A stretch of DNA of 64,000 nt from Pleodorina starrii. Taxonomy: Eukaryota; Chlorophyta; Chlorophyceae; Chlamydomonadales; Volvocaceae. The translations under genes were made by a program, and so were the position numbers. The stretch covers positions 2,158,001-2,222,000 of the forward strand of contig BRXU01000006.1 in NCBI GenBank assembly GCA_030267565.1, in the 5' to 3' direction. Shown one piece after another: positions 10,184-22,477 of the stretch (position 1 is the first letter of the stretch; every line of letters starts with the position of its first letter). The notes under the pieces were generated by a model. The model made no database searches and was not told where the DNA came from. It saw only the letters and a list, made by a program, of their open reading frames with translations.

Positions 10184-13100
10184 ATGCCAAAAACGCGTAG
10201 CGAGGCCGAGTCTGGCGGCGAACTTTCAGGGCGCAAACCGAAGAGGCAGAAGCGAGCTATTGGTCATGAAGGTAAGCGTACAGGCATGATGATGCAGCTT
10301 GGTCTTGTAGCCCTGGATTTGACGATTATTGGTTTATTGCGCCTTCCTTTCCCGCTTAGAGGCCAACACGGCTGCTGAGGAGCCCAGGGCTTCTCTGGCC
10401 GTGCCAAAAGGGATGCAAAAGCGAGAAAGCGTGGTCCGCCCAACAGCCGTGGTGCTGCGGGTTGTCGCTCGCCTGTTTGCCGTGAAGGTTTTGCAACGAG
10501 ATGCCTTCGTCGCGGGGCTTACGCGCATGGCAGATGAGCTTGCTGCTGAGACGGAGAAGTATGTCACGAAGATTGGGGACTCCCTCGGGCCTCCCGGCCT
10601 AGCTTCTAGAGTTGCTGGCCCCGACGCACCTGACAGCAACGATGTAAACCCGAGCGGTCAGACGTCAGACGATAGGGCCGACGGCAGCGGCAGCGGCGAA
10701 AGTGAGACAGAGGAAATATCTGGTGTCCGGCCGGGTGGAGCTGACAGCGCGCCGCTTTCACGGCGGCCCAGCAGCGTCCATGGTAGGTCAGCGCACCACC
10801 AGAAACGGGCCGCTATCGGCAGGGCGTCGGTGGCTATCTACCGGGGGCTTGCGGCGCTCTTATCTACATACACCGATCTGCGGCTTGAGGATTTCGTCGC
10901 TCAGATGCAGTTGCTGGCGGACCAATCCGCCGCCGCTGCTGCAAGCGCCGGGGCCAGGGATTCAGCAGTCTCATCAACAGCTCCGCTGGCCACGGCGGCG
11001 CAGACGCTGCCGCCCACTGCTTCAGCGCTGGCTGCTGCTGCTGCTGCAGACGCTGCCGCAGACGCAGGGGCAGTGGCTGGGCCTAATGCCGTTAGCGCGG
11101 CCACCGCTGAGCTCCCAGCCGCCTTCGCAACAGCGGCGACGGCCCTGCGGGAGCTAGTCACGGCGAACTCGCACATGCAGGTGGCGTCGTCGCAGACTCA
11201 CAAATCGGCTGCCGCAATCCTGAAGCGCCGGGCCAAGGGCCTTTCCGTGGGAACACAGCCGGTGGCGGGTGCCGTCGAAGGCAATATTGGCAGCAGCAGT
11301 GCCAGGGAGGGCGGGGACTACGGGTATCTCCTGGCGCTGTTTGATGTGTTGCTGGATGCCCGTGGCCACTCTGGACACCGCTACGGAGATGACAGCGGCA
11401 AAAACAAAGTGTCCGGTCCACGTGGCGGCGCCGACCAGCGCACACCGGGCGCAGCAGAGGCAGAACCGTCGACAGTGAACACCCGCCCCACATCGGCCGG
11501 GGACCAGCCAGCTAGTGACCAGGTGGGCGGCTATGTATCGCGCGTCCGGGAGTTTGTTTGCCTTGAATACATGCATCTTGTATTTGAATGACCGTGCTAT
11601 CCTTAGAACCTGAAACGACTACAGCCTGTGCAAGGGAAAGCATCCCAAAGTTATGTCGCATGGACAGGCGATGCATGGGGAGTGCTGATGGTCGTGCGGG
11701 GACACTGCTGCATGGGGTTGTCGCGAGAAGGGGCTGACGGGCATCAGATCGCATCCGTCACAGAGACGGGAATCTGAAACTGACAGTGTGACCTGATCCC
11801 TGAGGCGGCCCTCGATGCACTGCTGGCGATGGTGACCCCCGTGCGTAGGCTCCCGCCAAGAAGCCATTGAAGCCCCGCCATGTCGGCGGGCTGGTGCAGC
11901 CCACCACTGCGTTTCTGATGGCGGTCGCTGATCTGGTTGCTGAGGGAGCTTTGCGGACGGAGGCCGTCAGCGCCCGGCTCACTTCCTTGGCGAACCAGCT
12001 TGCTGCGGAGGCGGCTGCGATGGCGACTAAGTACAAAGCACAGATGGAGGCCGCTGCAGCCAGGTATTCTGGCCAGCCTGGGGCCATGGCTGGCCGGGGC
12101 CCGGAAGCAGCAGCAGCCGACCTTGATGCAGCCGCGGGCGAGGCCGACGGCCCTGGTGGCCGCGTTTCAGGCGATGAGAGAGAGGGTGAGGCTGCTGATG
12201 ACAAGGCAAACGCAGCCTCAGAAGGCCACACGAAGGAACCCAAGCGCAGGCACCTTGGGCCCTCACCAAAGTGGTGGGCACTCTTCGCTGAGCAGCAGGC
12301 TGCCCTTGCCAAGGGCTCGGAGGCCATTTACCGGGCGCTCGACACGTACCTCCTGACACACCGGGATCGTCAGCCCGCGGCCTTGGCCCAGGAGCTGCGA
12401 ACGCTGGTCAGGCGAGCGGGTGGGGGTACTACGGGCGGCAGTACTGGGGCAGCAGCAGCAGCGGGCGCGGACGCGGCGGCGGCAGCCGGCCCGGCGGTGG
12501 CGGCGGCAGCAGCAGCAGCTACAGCAGCCGAGCCAGATGCTTCAGCGCAGCCATTGCCCGTCGCTTCGTGCCCTGCTGCCGCGGCTGATACACCAGACGC
12601 AGGTGCGGCGGCTGGGGCGGCTGTGCGCTGTGGTGGCGCCGTGCTCTCCGCACCCGCAGCCACAGCTGGCTCTGTGGCGGCTTCGGCGGCCCTCTCTGCA
12701 CTGCTTGTGGCGCACCCTTTCATACAGCTAGCACCGAGTGCTATCTACAGAAGCACCCAGAAGAAGATCCAGAAGCAGCGATGTGCGGGGCGTTCCATCG
12801 ACGGGGCAGCTGACACAGAAGCAGATGGCAGGGACATTGGTGGACTGGACGATGAAGGGGACAGTGACCTGAGAGCACTCATTCGCGTTTTGCTGGTGGA
12901 TTACCCTGTCCGCTCCAGACAGTGCCTAGGAGGTCGCAGCGACCCATGCAGCGTGCCCCCTCCTCCACGTGACCGCGCCGACCAGCACGCACTGGGCACA
13001 GGAGAGGCGGAACCGCCACCCATGGACACCAGTCTTGCATCCGCCCGGGATCGGCCAGCTGGCGACCAGGTGGGCGGGTTTCACAGTTACAGCAAGCCAT

Positions 13101-16100
13101 ATGATGATGTGCACCGTGTATAGGGATGGCCATGCCGTCCATGAAACTGTGTCGACTTTACCTACGGTCAATGCAAGAAAGGAATGCGTTCCAGAGCGAC
13201 TACGCATGAGCAGACGATGCATGGCGGGGTCCTGATGGCCGTGCGGGGACACTGCTGCACGGCGTTATCGCGGGAAGGGCATGGCGGGCATCAGAGGCGG
13301 GAATCTGAAACTGATAGTGTGACCTGATCCCCGAGGCGGCCCTCGATGTACTGCTGGCGATGGTGATCCCCGTGCGTAGGCTCCCGCCAAGATGCGATCG
13401 AAGCCCCGCCAGGTGCTGCCCACCACTGCGTTTCTGATGGTGATCGCTGATCTGGTTGCTGAGGGAGCTTTGCGGCCGGAGGCCGCCAGCGCCCGGCTCA
13501 CTTCCTTGGCGAACCAGCTTGCTGCGGAGACGGCTGCGGAGGCGACTAAGCACAAAGCACGGACGGAGGCCGCTGCAGCCAGGGATTCTGGCCAGCCTGG
13601 GGCCATGGCTGGTCGGGGCCCGGAAGAAGCAGCTGCCGACCTTGATGCAGCTGCGGGCGAGGCCGGCGGCCCTGGTGGCCGCGTTTCAGGCGGTGAGGGA
13701 GAGGGTGAGGCTGCTGACGACAAGGCAGACGCGGCCTCAGAAGGCCACACGGCGGAACCCAAGCGCAGGCGCAGTGTGCCCCCACAGTGGCAGGCTGCCC
13801 TTGCCAAAGGCTCGGAGGCTATTTACCGGGCGCTCGACACCTACCTCCTGACACACCGGGATCGTCAGCCTGCGGCCTTGGCCCAGGAGTTGCGAACGCT
13901 GGTCAGGCGGGCGGGTGGGGATACTACGGGCGGCAGTACTGGGGCAGCAGCGGACGCGGCAGCGGCAGCCGGTGCCGCGGTGGCGGTGGCAGCAGCAGCA
14001 GCAGCAGCAGCTACAGCAGCCGAGCCAGATGCTTCAGCGCAGCCTTTGCCCGGTGCTTCATGCCCTGCTGCCGCGGCTGATACACCAGGCGCAGGTGCGG
14101 TGGCTGGGGCTGCTGTGGGCTGTGGTGGCGCCGTGCTCTTCGCACCCGCAGCCACAGCTGGCTCTGTGGCGGCTTCGGCGGCCCTCTCTGCACTGCTTGT
14201 GGCGCACCCTTCCATACGGCTAGCACCGAGTGCTATCTACAGAAGCACCCAGAAGAAGATCCAGAAGCAGCGATGTGCGGGGCGTTCCATCGACGGGGCA
14301 GCTGACACAGAAGCAGATGGCAGGGACATTGGTGGACTGGACGATGAAGGGGACAGTGACCTGAGAGCACTCATTCGCGTTTTGCTGGTGGATTACCCTG
14401 TCCGCTCCAGACAGTGCCTAGGAGGTCGCAGCGACCCATGCAGCGTGCCCCCTCCTCCACGTGACCGCGCCGACCAGCACGCACTGGGCACAGGAGAGGC
14501 GGAACCGCCACCCATGGACACCAGTCTTGCATCCGCCCGGGATCGGCCAGCTGGCGACCAGGTGGGCGGGTTTCACAGTTACAGCAAGCCATATGATGAT
14601 GTGCACCGTGTATAGGGATGGCCATGCCGTCCATGAAACTGTGTCGACTTTACCTACGGTCAATGCAAGAAAGGAATGCGTTCCAGAGCGACTACGCATG
14701 AGCAGACGATGCATGGCGGGGTCCTGATGGCCGTGCGGGGACACTGCTGCACGGCGTTATCGCGGGAAGGGCATGGCGGGCATCAGATCGCATCCGTCAC
14801 AGAGACGTGAATCTGAAACTGATAGTGTGACCTGATCCCCGAGGCGGCCCTCGATGCACTGCTGGCGATGATGATCCCCGTGCGTAGGCTCCCGCCAAGA
14901 AGCAATTGAAGCCCCGCCATGTCGGCGGGCAGGTGCTGCCCACCACTGCGTATCTGATGGTGGTCGCTGATCTGGTTGCTGAGGGAGCTTTGCGGCCGGA
15001 GGCCGCCAGCATCCGGCTCACTTACTTGGCGAACCAGCTTGCTGCGGAGACGGCTGCCGAGGCGACTAAGCACAAAGCATGGGCGGAGGCCGCTGCAGCC
15101 AGGGATTCTGGCCGGTCTGCGGGCGAGGCCGGCGGCCCTGGTGGCCGCGTTTCAGGCGATGAGAGAGAGGGTGAGGCTGCCGATGACAAGGCAGACGCGG
15201 CCTCAGAAGGCCACACGAAGGAACCCAAGCGCAGGCGCAGTGTGCCTTTACAGAGGTGGATAGCGTACGCTGAGCAGCAGGCTGCCCTCGCCAAGGGCTC
15301 GGAGGCCATTTACCGGGCGCTCGACACGTACCTCCTGACACACCGGGATCGTCACCCTGCGGCCTTGGCCCAGGAGCTGCGAACGCTGGTCAGGCGAGCG
15401 GGTGGGGGTACTACGGGCGGCAGTACTGGGGCAGCAGCAGCAGCGGGCGCGGACGCGGCGGCGGCAGCCGGCCCGGCGGTGGCGGCGGCAGCAGCAGCAG
15501 CTACAGCAGCCGAGCCAGATGCTTCAGCGCAGCCATTGCCCGGTGCTTCGTGCCCTGCTACCGCGGCTGATACACCAGACGCAGGTGCGGCGGCTGGGGC
15601 GGCTGTGGGCTGTGGCGGCGCCGTGCTCTTCGCACCCGCAGCCACAGCTGGCTCTGTGGCGGCTTCGGCGGCCCTCTCTGCACTGCTTGTGGCGCACCCT
15701 TCCATACGGCTAGCAACGAAAGTTATCTACCATAACTACCGGCAGAGGCACAAGAAGCAGCGACCTGTGGGGCGTTCCATGGACGGGGCAGCTGACACAG
15801 AAGCAGATGGCAGGGACATTGGTGGACTGGGCGAGGAAGGGGACAGCGACCTGAGAGCATTCATTCGCAGCCTCTTGCTGCCAAGGCATGTGGCAAAGGG
15901 CGCGAAGGCGGCGCGGGGGGTCGACGGCTCTCTCGAGGCGGCCGCTGCAGCGATGGACACTGACAAGTCGGACAAGGCTCCCGCTGAGGCGGTGGACAAT
16001 GACAAGTCGTTGGAGGAGGCCGCTGAGGCGGTGGACCTGGTTATGATGGCGCTACACGGCCCCCTGGGCGTGCCTCTCAACCGGGGACTGGGGGCGTACA

Positions 16101-19100
16101 TCGGCAACCCGGGGCTGTTGCTGCCCGAGCGAGGTGAGGGGATCGGGGGTTTGGGTCGCTTGCTTGTGTTTCATAATATCTTAAAAAGCTTTAGGGTCTA
16201 TGACAAGATGCCCCTGGTTTGGGAGATGTGTTGAACGCTCTAGATGGCCCGGCAGGAGCACGGTCCAGGTCCTTTCGCGGGCATGTGGGCCCCACACGCG
16301 CCCCCATGGCAGCTGCATCTTGTTGCGGGCCCGTGGTTGTCAGTTCCTGACATTCCTGACCCATGGTTGTCAGTTCCACTGACAACCATGGGTTGTCAGT
16401 GGAACTGAGAACCCATGGAATGTCAGTTCCTGACATTCCATGGCTCAACCCTTAACTCAGTTTGGGTCCTCTAATTGCGCCTTTTGTACCCTTGCCCCCC
16501 CTGTGTAGGCTCAGACCTGGACGCTCGTCTGGCGACTGTATGCCGTTTCCTATTGCCGTCCGGACCCGGCGGCGGTACTGAGTGCAGCCAGAGCACGGGC
16601 CACACGCTGAAGGTCCGGTTCGGATGCGGCGTGTGCGCCGCGTGCCGCGACCCGTTGGCCGCCGACCCCTGCCTGCGGCCGCTGACAGCTAGCTCTGCCA
16701 GCGGCCGTGGGGAAGCAAGCAGGCAGGCGCTGCTGGGCGCAATGGGATGGGACCCCGCCTCCACCTACACTGCCGCGGCCGATGCGGGCTGTGTGGACAA
16801 TGCCGGCGGGCGCAAGCGGCTGGGCAAGCAGGCGCCCCGGGTGGAGCAGCAGGAGGAGGTTGAGCATGGGGAGGGGGCGGGTGGAACAGACGCGGCCGGG
16901 CGGGCCCCGAAGCGCCAGCGGCGCGACGCTGCAACAACTTCATTGGACAGAGGCGTAGACGCGGATCCAGTGGGCGTCGCGGGAACGGCCGCCGCGGGCG
17001 ATGGTGACGGCGGCGGTGACGAGATTGAAGGGAGGATGGAGGTCAGCGGCGGCGACGCTGTTTCATCGGGCGAGGAGGAGGCGAGCCTGCCACTGGCGCA
17101 CCGCCTGAGGCAGCTGCAGATGATGCAGGCGCGCCGGCGTCCGCAGCGGCCGCAGGAGCAGCAGCAGGAGCAGCAGGATGGGCCGCTGCCTCGGGTCACC
17201 AACATCTTCGCCGTGGGGGCGCCCGACGGCTGCGTGGTGGTACCGCCCAGCTGCGGCATCTTTCCGAGGGCCATCGCGCTGGACGGGATGCGTCTGGACG
17301 GAGAAAGTGCCAAAATCATTGCTGCCGAACTCTGGCTACTGGTGGGTGGTGGGCCGCGGGCGGTAGCTGGTCTCCTCAAGCCGGGATGCGACACGGGGAA
17401 AAATGCGGTCGCCACCCCAGCGGGCCGTTCGAGTGGGCCCTGCAGAGGTCCTGCGGCAGGGGGCACGGGGCCGGCCGCGTTGCGTTGCGTAGCGATCCCC
17501 GTCTGAGTCCCCTCGCGTTACTTTTTCCTAATACTGCACATGCACGCGCGACCCCCCGAGATCACATCCACACGAACCAAACCAGAGCATGTTCGCTTTT
17601 GCAACTTGACGACATGTTGAGTTGCAACGCGGGAGCGGTTTCCCTCTCATGTGCGTGTTTGTTCCCCTTAGCCCGCATGCCAGATGTCCGCTGCGGCGTT
17701 GCCCGGCAGGCATACAGTCCTACTGGGGGGCTGTCCTTCCGGTATAAGCTGCCGTGCCAAGGACAATCCTGCCATCTTCCTTCCTTGGCGCACGTGCCCC
17801 AACCCTTTCCACATTTTACTCCCAAACCCCCAACCTGAACTCCCCTTCTTGCACCCTGGCAACTAAATAACAACCCCAAACCCTTCCGCATCTCAAAACG
17901 AATGGCTTGCGTGTAACCCGAGCAGAGGCACTTGATATCCGGGCCCCACTTACGTAACGAACCCAACCTTGGCGCAACCAACCAATCCGGCATTCACAGA
18001 TAGATTTAGCCGTCCGAGCTCGGGCCGTGGAGCTTCAGTTGGACGAGCGGCTGGAGACCAAGGCCGCGCTTCGTGGCGTGCGGCAGCCGCGCTTGTTCTA
18101 CAAGCACCGCGCTAGGATGATGCGCGGCCACGTGGTTTACGGCGCCGAGGCGTACGTGCACGCCAACAACGCCCCCGCTGCCGCCGGCGCGGCGGGTCGG
18201 CGACTGCCCGGCTGGTTTGGGCGGCTGGGGCCCAACCGAGCAGTGCCGCAGCACGTGAGGAAGCTGCTGCTTGTGGAGCAGCCGCAGGCGCTGGTGCAGG
18301 CGGCGCAGGTCGTGCATGCGGCAGGCAAGTTGGGGGCAGTGGAAATTCTGTGCAGGGCCGGGAGGGTGAGGTTGCACTTGGGCTGGTTGCGGCAACCAGC
18401 CCTCTCCAGAGCAGCAACCAGCGCTCCAGAGGACCGGGTAGCACGGCCGTGTGGCAACATCTGACCACCGGTGAGGGTCCTGATTAGGCTACAGTACTAA
18501 ACTGGTTGTTCCTGGGTGAGGGCCGCTGGAATTGTTTTTCCAGACGCCAAATCGAGAACGCTTCGAAGGGCTACCGTATTCTGGGAACTTGTTGGGTAAG
18601 GTGTCTGTGAGTAGCGCAGCGGCATGGCCAGGGAGGCCATAGTCTGGGGGGGACGTCGGTGGTTTTCCGGGTGCCCCCCGCCAGTACGGCCTTAATCGTG
18701 GGGTTTGGGACGTGGGGAGGTGTACATGGCCAGGGGGGCCATAGTCAGCATGCGGAGGGCGCGAGGCGGGCAGGTAAGCAGGTGGTTAAAGGGTCAGATG
18801 GATACGTATGGCGGAGCGAGTGAATGGCTGGGACCGGCAGCCGTGTTCCTTTTTGGCGCCGTCCTTACCGATTCGATTTACCTCACAGGAAACCTCGGTG
18901 GTGCAGAATAGATCCGCCTTGCCCGTCCACCACCGACGCGCTACCACGCCATTACCCACACCACTCATGATGTGGGTAGCCTGCCTGCCTCCACCTCCCA
19001 TCGCCCCACCCTCCCCAACGCTCCCACATGTATACGGTACCCTCACCCCGCCGCCCCCTCCCTCCCTTCCCCACCCCTCACCCCGCCGCCCCCTCCCTCC

Positions 19101-20579
19101 CTTCCCCTCACCCCTCAGACCTGGACATGGTGGCCCTGAATGAGCCCCTCCCCCGAACGGCCGGCGGCCTGGGCCGCGTCTGTCCCTGGTGTGGCCATGC
19201 GGGGCACCACCTCCGCATCTTCTGCCCCCTGCGCCGACTCTGCGCACCCTCGTTGGGAACCTTCGCGCTGCAGCAGCAGCGGCAGCAGCAGCAGGTCCGC
19301 CCGCGGGAGGCCAAGCGGCGGCGGCTAGGGGACCAGCAGCCGGCGGTTCACCAGCAGCACCACCAGCAGGGTGGCTCGCAGCTAGCGGTGGCGGCTGAGG
19401 CAGCAGCGCTCAACCCCGCCCTGGCGCCCCATGCGCCCTCCCTGGATCTGCTGATGGACGCCGCCCTGCTGCCTCGCCGCCAGCTGCTACCGCCCGGCAG
19501 TATCCCCAAGTCGCAGGCGGAGGCGGAGGCCGCGGAGCCGATGCTGCGGCTGCTGCTGAGCGCGCCGGACGCTGCGGCGGCGCAGGCGGGGAGCGGGAGC
19601 GCAGGGCTGCCGTTTAGCTGGGCGGCGACGGCCCGCGTGGAAGAGGAGGAGGAGGAGCCGGCGCGGGAGGCGGAGGGGCAGCGTGCTGCAGCTGCTCCCG
19701 GGGAGCGGGCTGGGCTCCGGAATGCGGGTGCGCGTGGGGGACTCGGTGGAGGTACCTGTTACCTGGGTGCGGGGGGAGGGGGAGACTGGTCGCAGGCTGC
19801 TGGCTGCTGACCTAGGCAGCTCCCTTTTGGCTGAGGTTGCAGCGAGGCGGGCAGAGCTGCGGGTGGTGCCCGCGTGGAGGCGTGCCTACCCGCGCAAAGG
19901 TTGCCCGGCTGGGGCGGAGTTCCATCCCTCCGACCCCAGCCCTGCCTGCGCCGCGGCTGTTGCTTGAACCCTCCCGCCTCCCTCCCTGTCCCTCGCCGTG
20001 TTCCACCTCCCCTGCTTCGCTCACATTCTATCACCCAAATGCCCCCCTTCGCCTGTTCTCTCTCCCGCATCCCACGCCCCGCCCCGGCGGCGGTGTGCTT
20101 GCTAGCCCGGGTCGCCGCAGTCGGTTCCTTGGCTGCCGGTCTCTCCCTTCTGATCCCTCCGCGCCGCCCGCTCCCTCCTTCCCGCTGCCTTCCTCCTTCC
20201 CTCAGTGGCCCGTGGGCCTGGCCCTCCGCCCGCCTGGCTGGCCCTCCTGGACCCCACCACCCTTGACCTCATGGCGGCGATCGACCAGGCGCACCCCTGG
20301 GCGGTAGGCATGCAGCCAGTCAGGAGGATTGAGATGGGGGCGGGGGGCGCGGACGGGGCTGGCGCCGCGGCAGGTGCGGCGGCGGCGGCGGCGGAAGTGG
20401 ATGGAAGTGGACTCACTTCTGCGCGGTGGCGTGTCGCTCCCGGCCCTGAGCCCCTGAGCTACGAGGTGCTGCTGATGCTGGCTTTGCTGATGGAGGAGAG
20501 CATGAAGCTGCAGCTGACGGGGGAGCAAGCGCTGCTGGAGGGCAAGCTCCCGGGGGCGCGGCGGGCGGAGGGCGCCTAG
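10184..20579 (+). CDS. Large unrecognised protein: four tandem helical repeats plus cysteine-rich segments
   Basis: Function unknown. Ten exons fit by splice motif and phase: 10184-10271, 10360-11522, 11849-13069, 13380-14561, 14888-16133, 16509-17341, 18000-18365, 18544-18595, 19119-19899 and 20206-20579 (TAG), about 2,400 residues. Exon 1 (ATG at 10184) encodes a Lys/Arg-rich, nuclear-signal-like N-terminus. Exons 2-5 each encode one repeat of about 390-415 residues: an Ala/Leu helix (PTTAFLMAVADLVAEG), an acidic linker with KEPKRR, a second helix (GSEAIYRALDTYLLTHRDR), poly-Ala, and ALSALLVAHP. Exon 6 has CGVCAACRDPL, half of a CXXC-like finger, and coiled Gln-rich sequence. Exon 9 has CPWCGHAGHH, a knuckle-like motif, followed by poly-Gln. 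The last exon has LSYEVLLMLALLMEES. Exon 9 needs a frame change near 19.6-19.7 kb. Alternatively, exons 2-4 could be separate genes with their own stops (11591, 13123, 14615), but each is preceded by a stop and lacks a nearby ATG. A nuclear chromatin or transcription role is only a guess. Confidence 0.6.
11849..13069 (+). repeat. Repeated exon, copy B
   Basis: An open segment of 407 codons begins right after an in-frame TAG that is itself the acceptor (GTGCGTAG) and ends at a GACCAG/GTGGGC donor, phase 0 at both ends. Copies at 13380 and 14888 have the same edges, and the preceding intron 3' parts are also conserved. The duplication unit is therefore exon plus intron, about 1.5 kb. Confidence 0.75.
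13380..14561 (+). repeat. Repeated exon, copy C
   Basis: This 394-codon exon has the same splice edges as copy B. From about 12730 in B and 14222 in C onward, the two copies and the following intron look identical by eye for roughly 500 bases at a constant offset of 1492, which implies very recent duplication or gene conversion. Confidence 0.75.
14888..16133 (+). repeat. Repeated exon, copy D with divergent 3' end
   Basis: The first part matches copies B and C closely. After the ALSALLVAHP segment the copy diverges into a different tail with two similar MDTDKSDKAPAEAVDNDKS-type acidic/Lys modules, then GPLGVPLNRGLGAYIGNPG. It exits through a CGAG/GTGAGG donor in phase 1, which joins exactly to the phase-1 acceptor at 16509. 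Confidence 0.7.
16361..16443. repeat. Two perfect palindromes inside an intron
   Basis: Bases 16361-16391 form a perfect hairpin (14-base arms, 3-base loop), and 16413-16443 form another (13-base arms, 5-base loop). Both begin with CCATGG and contain TGTCAGTT. Further half-copies lie just upstream (16330-16360). They sit in the intron between exons 5 and 6 of the repeated-exon gene and resemble a tiny MITE or a recombination scar. Confidence 0.8.
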
Positions 20580-22361
20580 CGCAACCCGGCGGGCAGGCAG
20601 GGCCGGTCGTAGGGTTTGTTTTAGGGGTTTTAGGGTTTTGTGTTGCCGGGTGACGCTGAGAAGAGGTGTGGTGTGATCGAGGCGAGGCGGGCAGGGCGCA
20701 GGGGGCGCAGCCGCGTGGCGTGGGAGGGGCCCTAAGAGACGGGCGGCTGCAGGTGCGGGGGAATATGATGGACACTGTCTGAATGTGGTATTTGCATGTG
20801 GTATTTCACGATATTTCACGATACAGGATGAGTGCTGCTTGAATTGGTTGGCTGCGGTCTGGTGGTGGATGGTGGTGTTTCCTGTTTCGTGCGCTGGGCG
20901 ATGGCGCGGCGGCGCGGGGTGTGCATGGTCGCAGCGGTGGGCAGCTGATAGCAGTGGGTCATCTATAACACACCGCAGGGGCAATCGTGTACCGGTACCT
21001 ACAAGGCGCAATAATGCTCGCTAGCTGGATCGGGTAGCAGGGGGTCCATGAGGGCGCGGGGCCGCCTTGGCCACGCCTTTGGACCCAACTTGCGTGCGGC
21101 CCTGACCACGAGGATCAAGCTGCTTCAGGCTCAGGATTGCGGCCTGAGCTGCTTCGTTCGGTTCGTCTTGGTCCGTGAAGGATGTGCCTTCGTGTTTCTT
21201 TGGTTGCCTTCATTTGTTTCCGAAGAGCATGGGTGCAGCCACGGCGCGGTTACAAGGAGGGCTTTCTCTGCAGAGGTTAGCCGAGCTGTATGCGCAAGTG
21301 CATTCCGCAGGGAGGTGGCCATCGCGCTAATATGGATGTCTTAAGATGCAAAACAGCCTGGCGCAGGGGGATTTGCGCGTTTCCTCCCGCGTTGGGTTGC
21401 CGTGCAGGACGAGGTAGGGAGTTTTGTACCGGGCCGTGGGCCGTGCGTTTGCGGCGTAACGTGTTTTTCCGATGCTCTTTTAGTCTGACACCTAAATCCT
21501 CCGAAACAATTATGGGATTTGCCCGCACATGTCGACGATTAGTTTTGTCCGGGGGCCCATCGCTTGCGGGTTTTAATTCCGTGGATGCAGCTGCTGCCAA
21601 TTTACACGTCCGCGCTTGTGTGGCGACGTCCGTTCACGGCATTGGGCCGTCAGGCATGACGCCGCTTTAGGCTGAAAGCAGGATGGCATATGTCAGTTGC
21701 TGTGTGTTATGCTAACACGCTAGTAAGGAATTCGCTCCGTCTTGTCCTCGTCTGGACCTCCATCCAGATACCGGTAGTGCTAGGTATCGGTCGTATGGGT
21801 TCAATAGTAACACGAGGGGCCACGTTTCCACGAAATTTATAGGACAAGCGCATGTCTGTGCTCGACCGCATTACGACGGGTACGATGGGCTGGTTGATCC
21901 TGCGTGGCACACACTCGATTCACAGGAAACGACCGTGCGCGGCTGCAGTTAGTGGATGGCCGTGTGTGTGAGAGTTAGATTTGGGGCCACACCCCAGGCC
22001 CCGCCATTGTTTTGCGGGGGTTATGCGAGAGGGTCGTCACTGTAACTGCAGTTGCCGAACGGCTTTCCCAACATGGCTGAGCCAGTTGTCCCACGGCAGG
22101 GGGGCAGGCCTGCCTGCATGATCGGGGTCACTGGGGAGCCTGCCCTTGATGCTTCAACTTATATGTCAGTGCGAAAGCTGAGTGAGGTTCATAGCTCATA
22201 GCAACAGAATTATAAAGAGCCACATCGCAACGGTATTAACGGCTCGAGGGTTGAACGGGCTCGACAGCTTCGGGGCCTTCGACGTCAACCGTTGGTGTGC
22301 AGAACCGCATTTCAATGCTGTTCGTTATGCACCATAAGCCACATCTTATAAGGAACTGAGC
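20580..22361. other. Intergenic region, no supported gene
   Basis: This holds the 3' flank of the repeated-exon gene and unique-looking sequence up to the split-repeat element. A short doubled TATTTCACGA motif occurs at about 20800-20820. Reading frames here lack any protein-like character. Confidence 0.45.
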
Positions 22362-22477
22362 ATTGTTGAAGTTCAACCGGCTGTCGTACCCTGGGCCAGC
22401 TTATTGTGGCGGGGCCGCCACTGTCGCGGCTCAAGCCCGTTGTAACTCGCCTATTTCGCTCTTCCCATTCACGCCAA
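22362..22477 (+). repeat. Split direct repeat A1 (116 bp)
   Basis: Starts ATTGTTGAAG and ends TTCACGCCAA; appears identical to 26869-26984 by eye. Flanking bases on both sides differ between the copies, which defines both edges. Confidence 0.9.
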
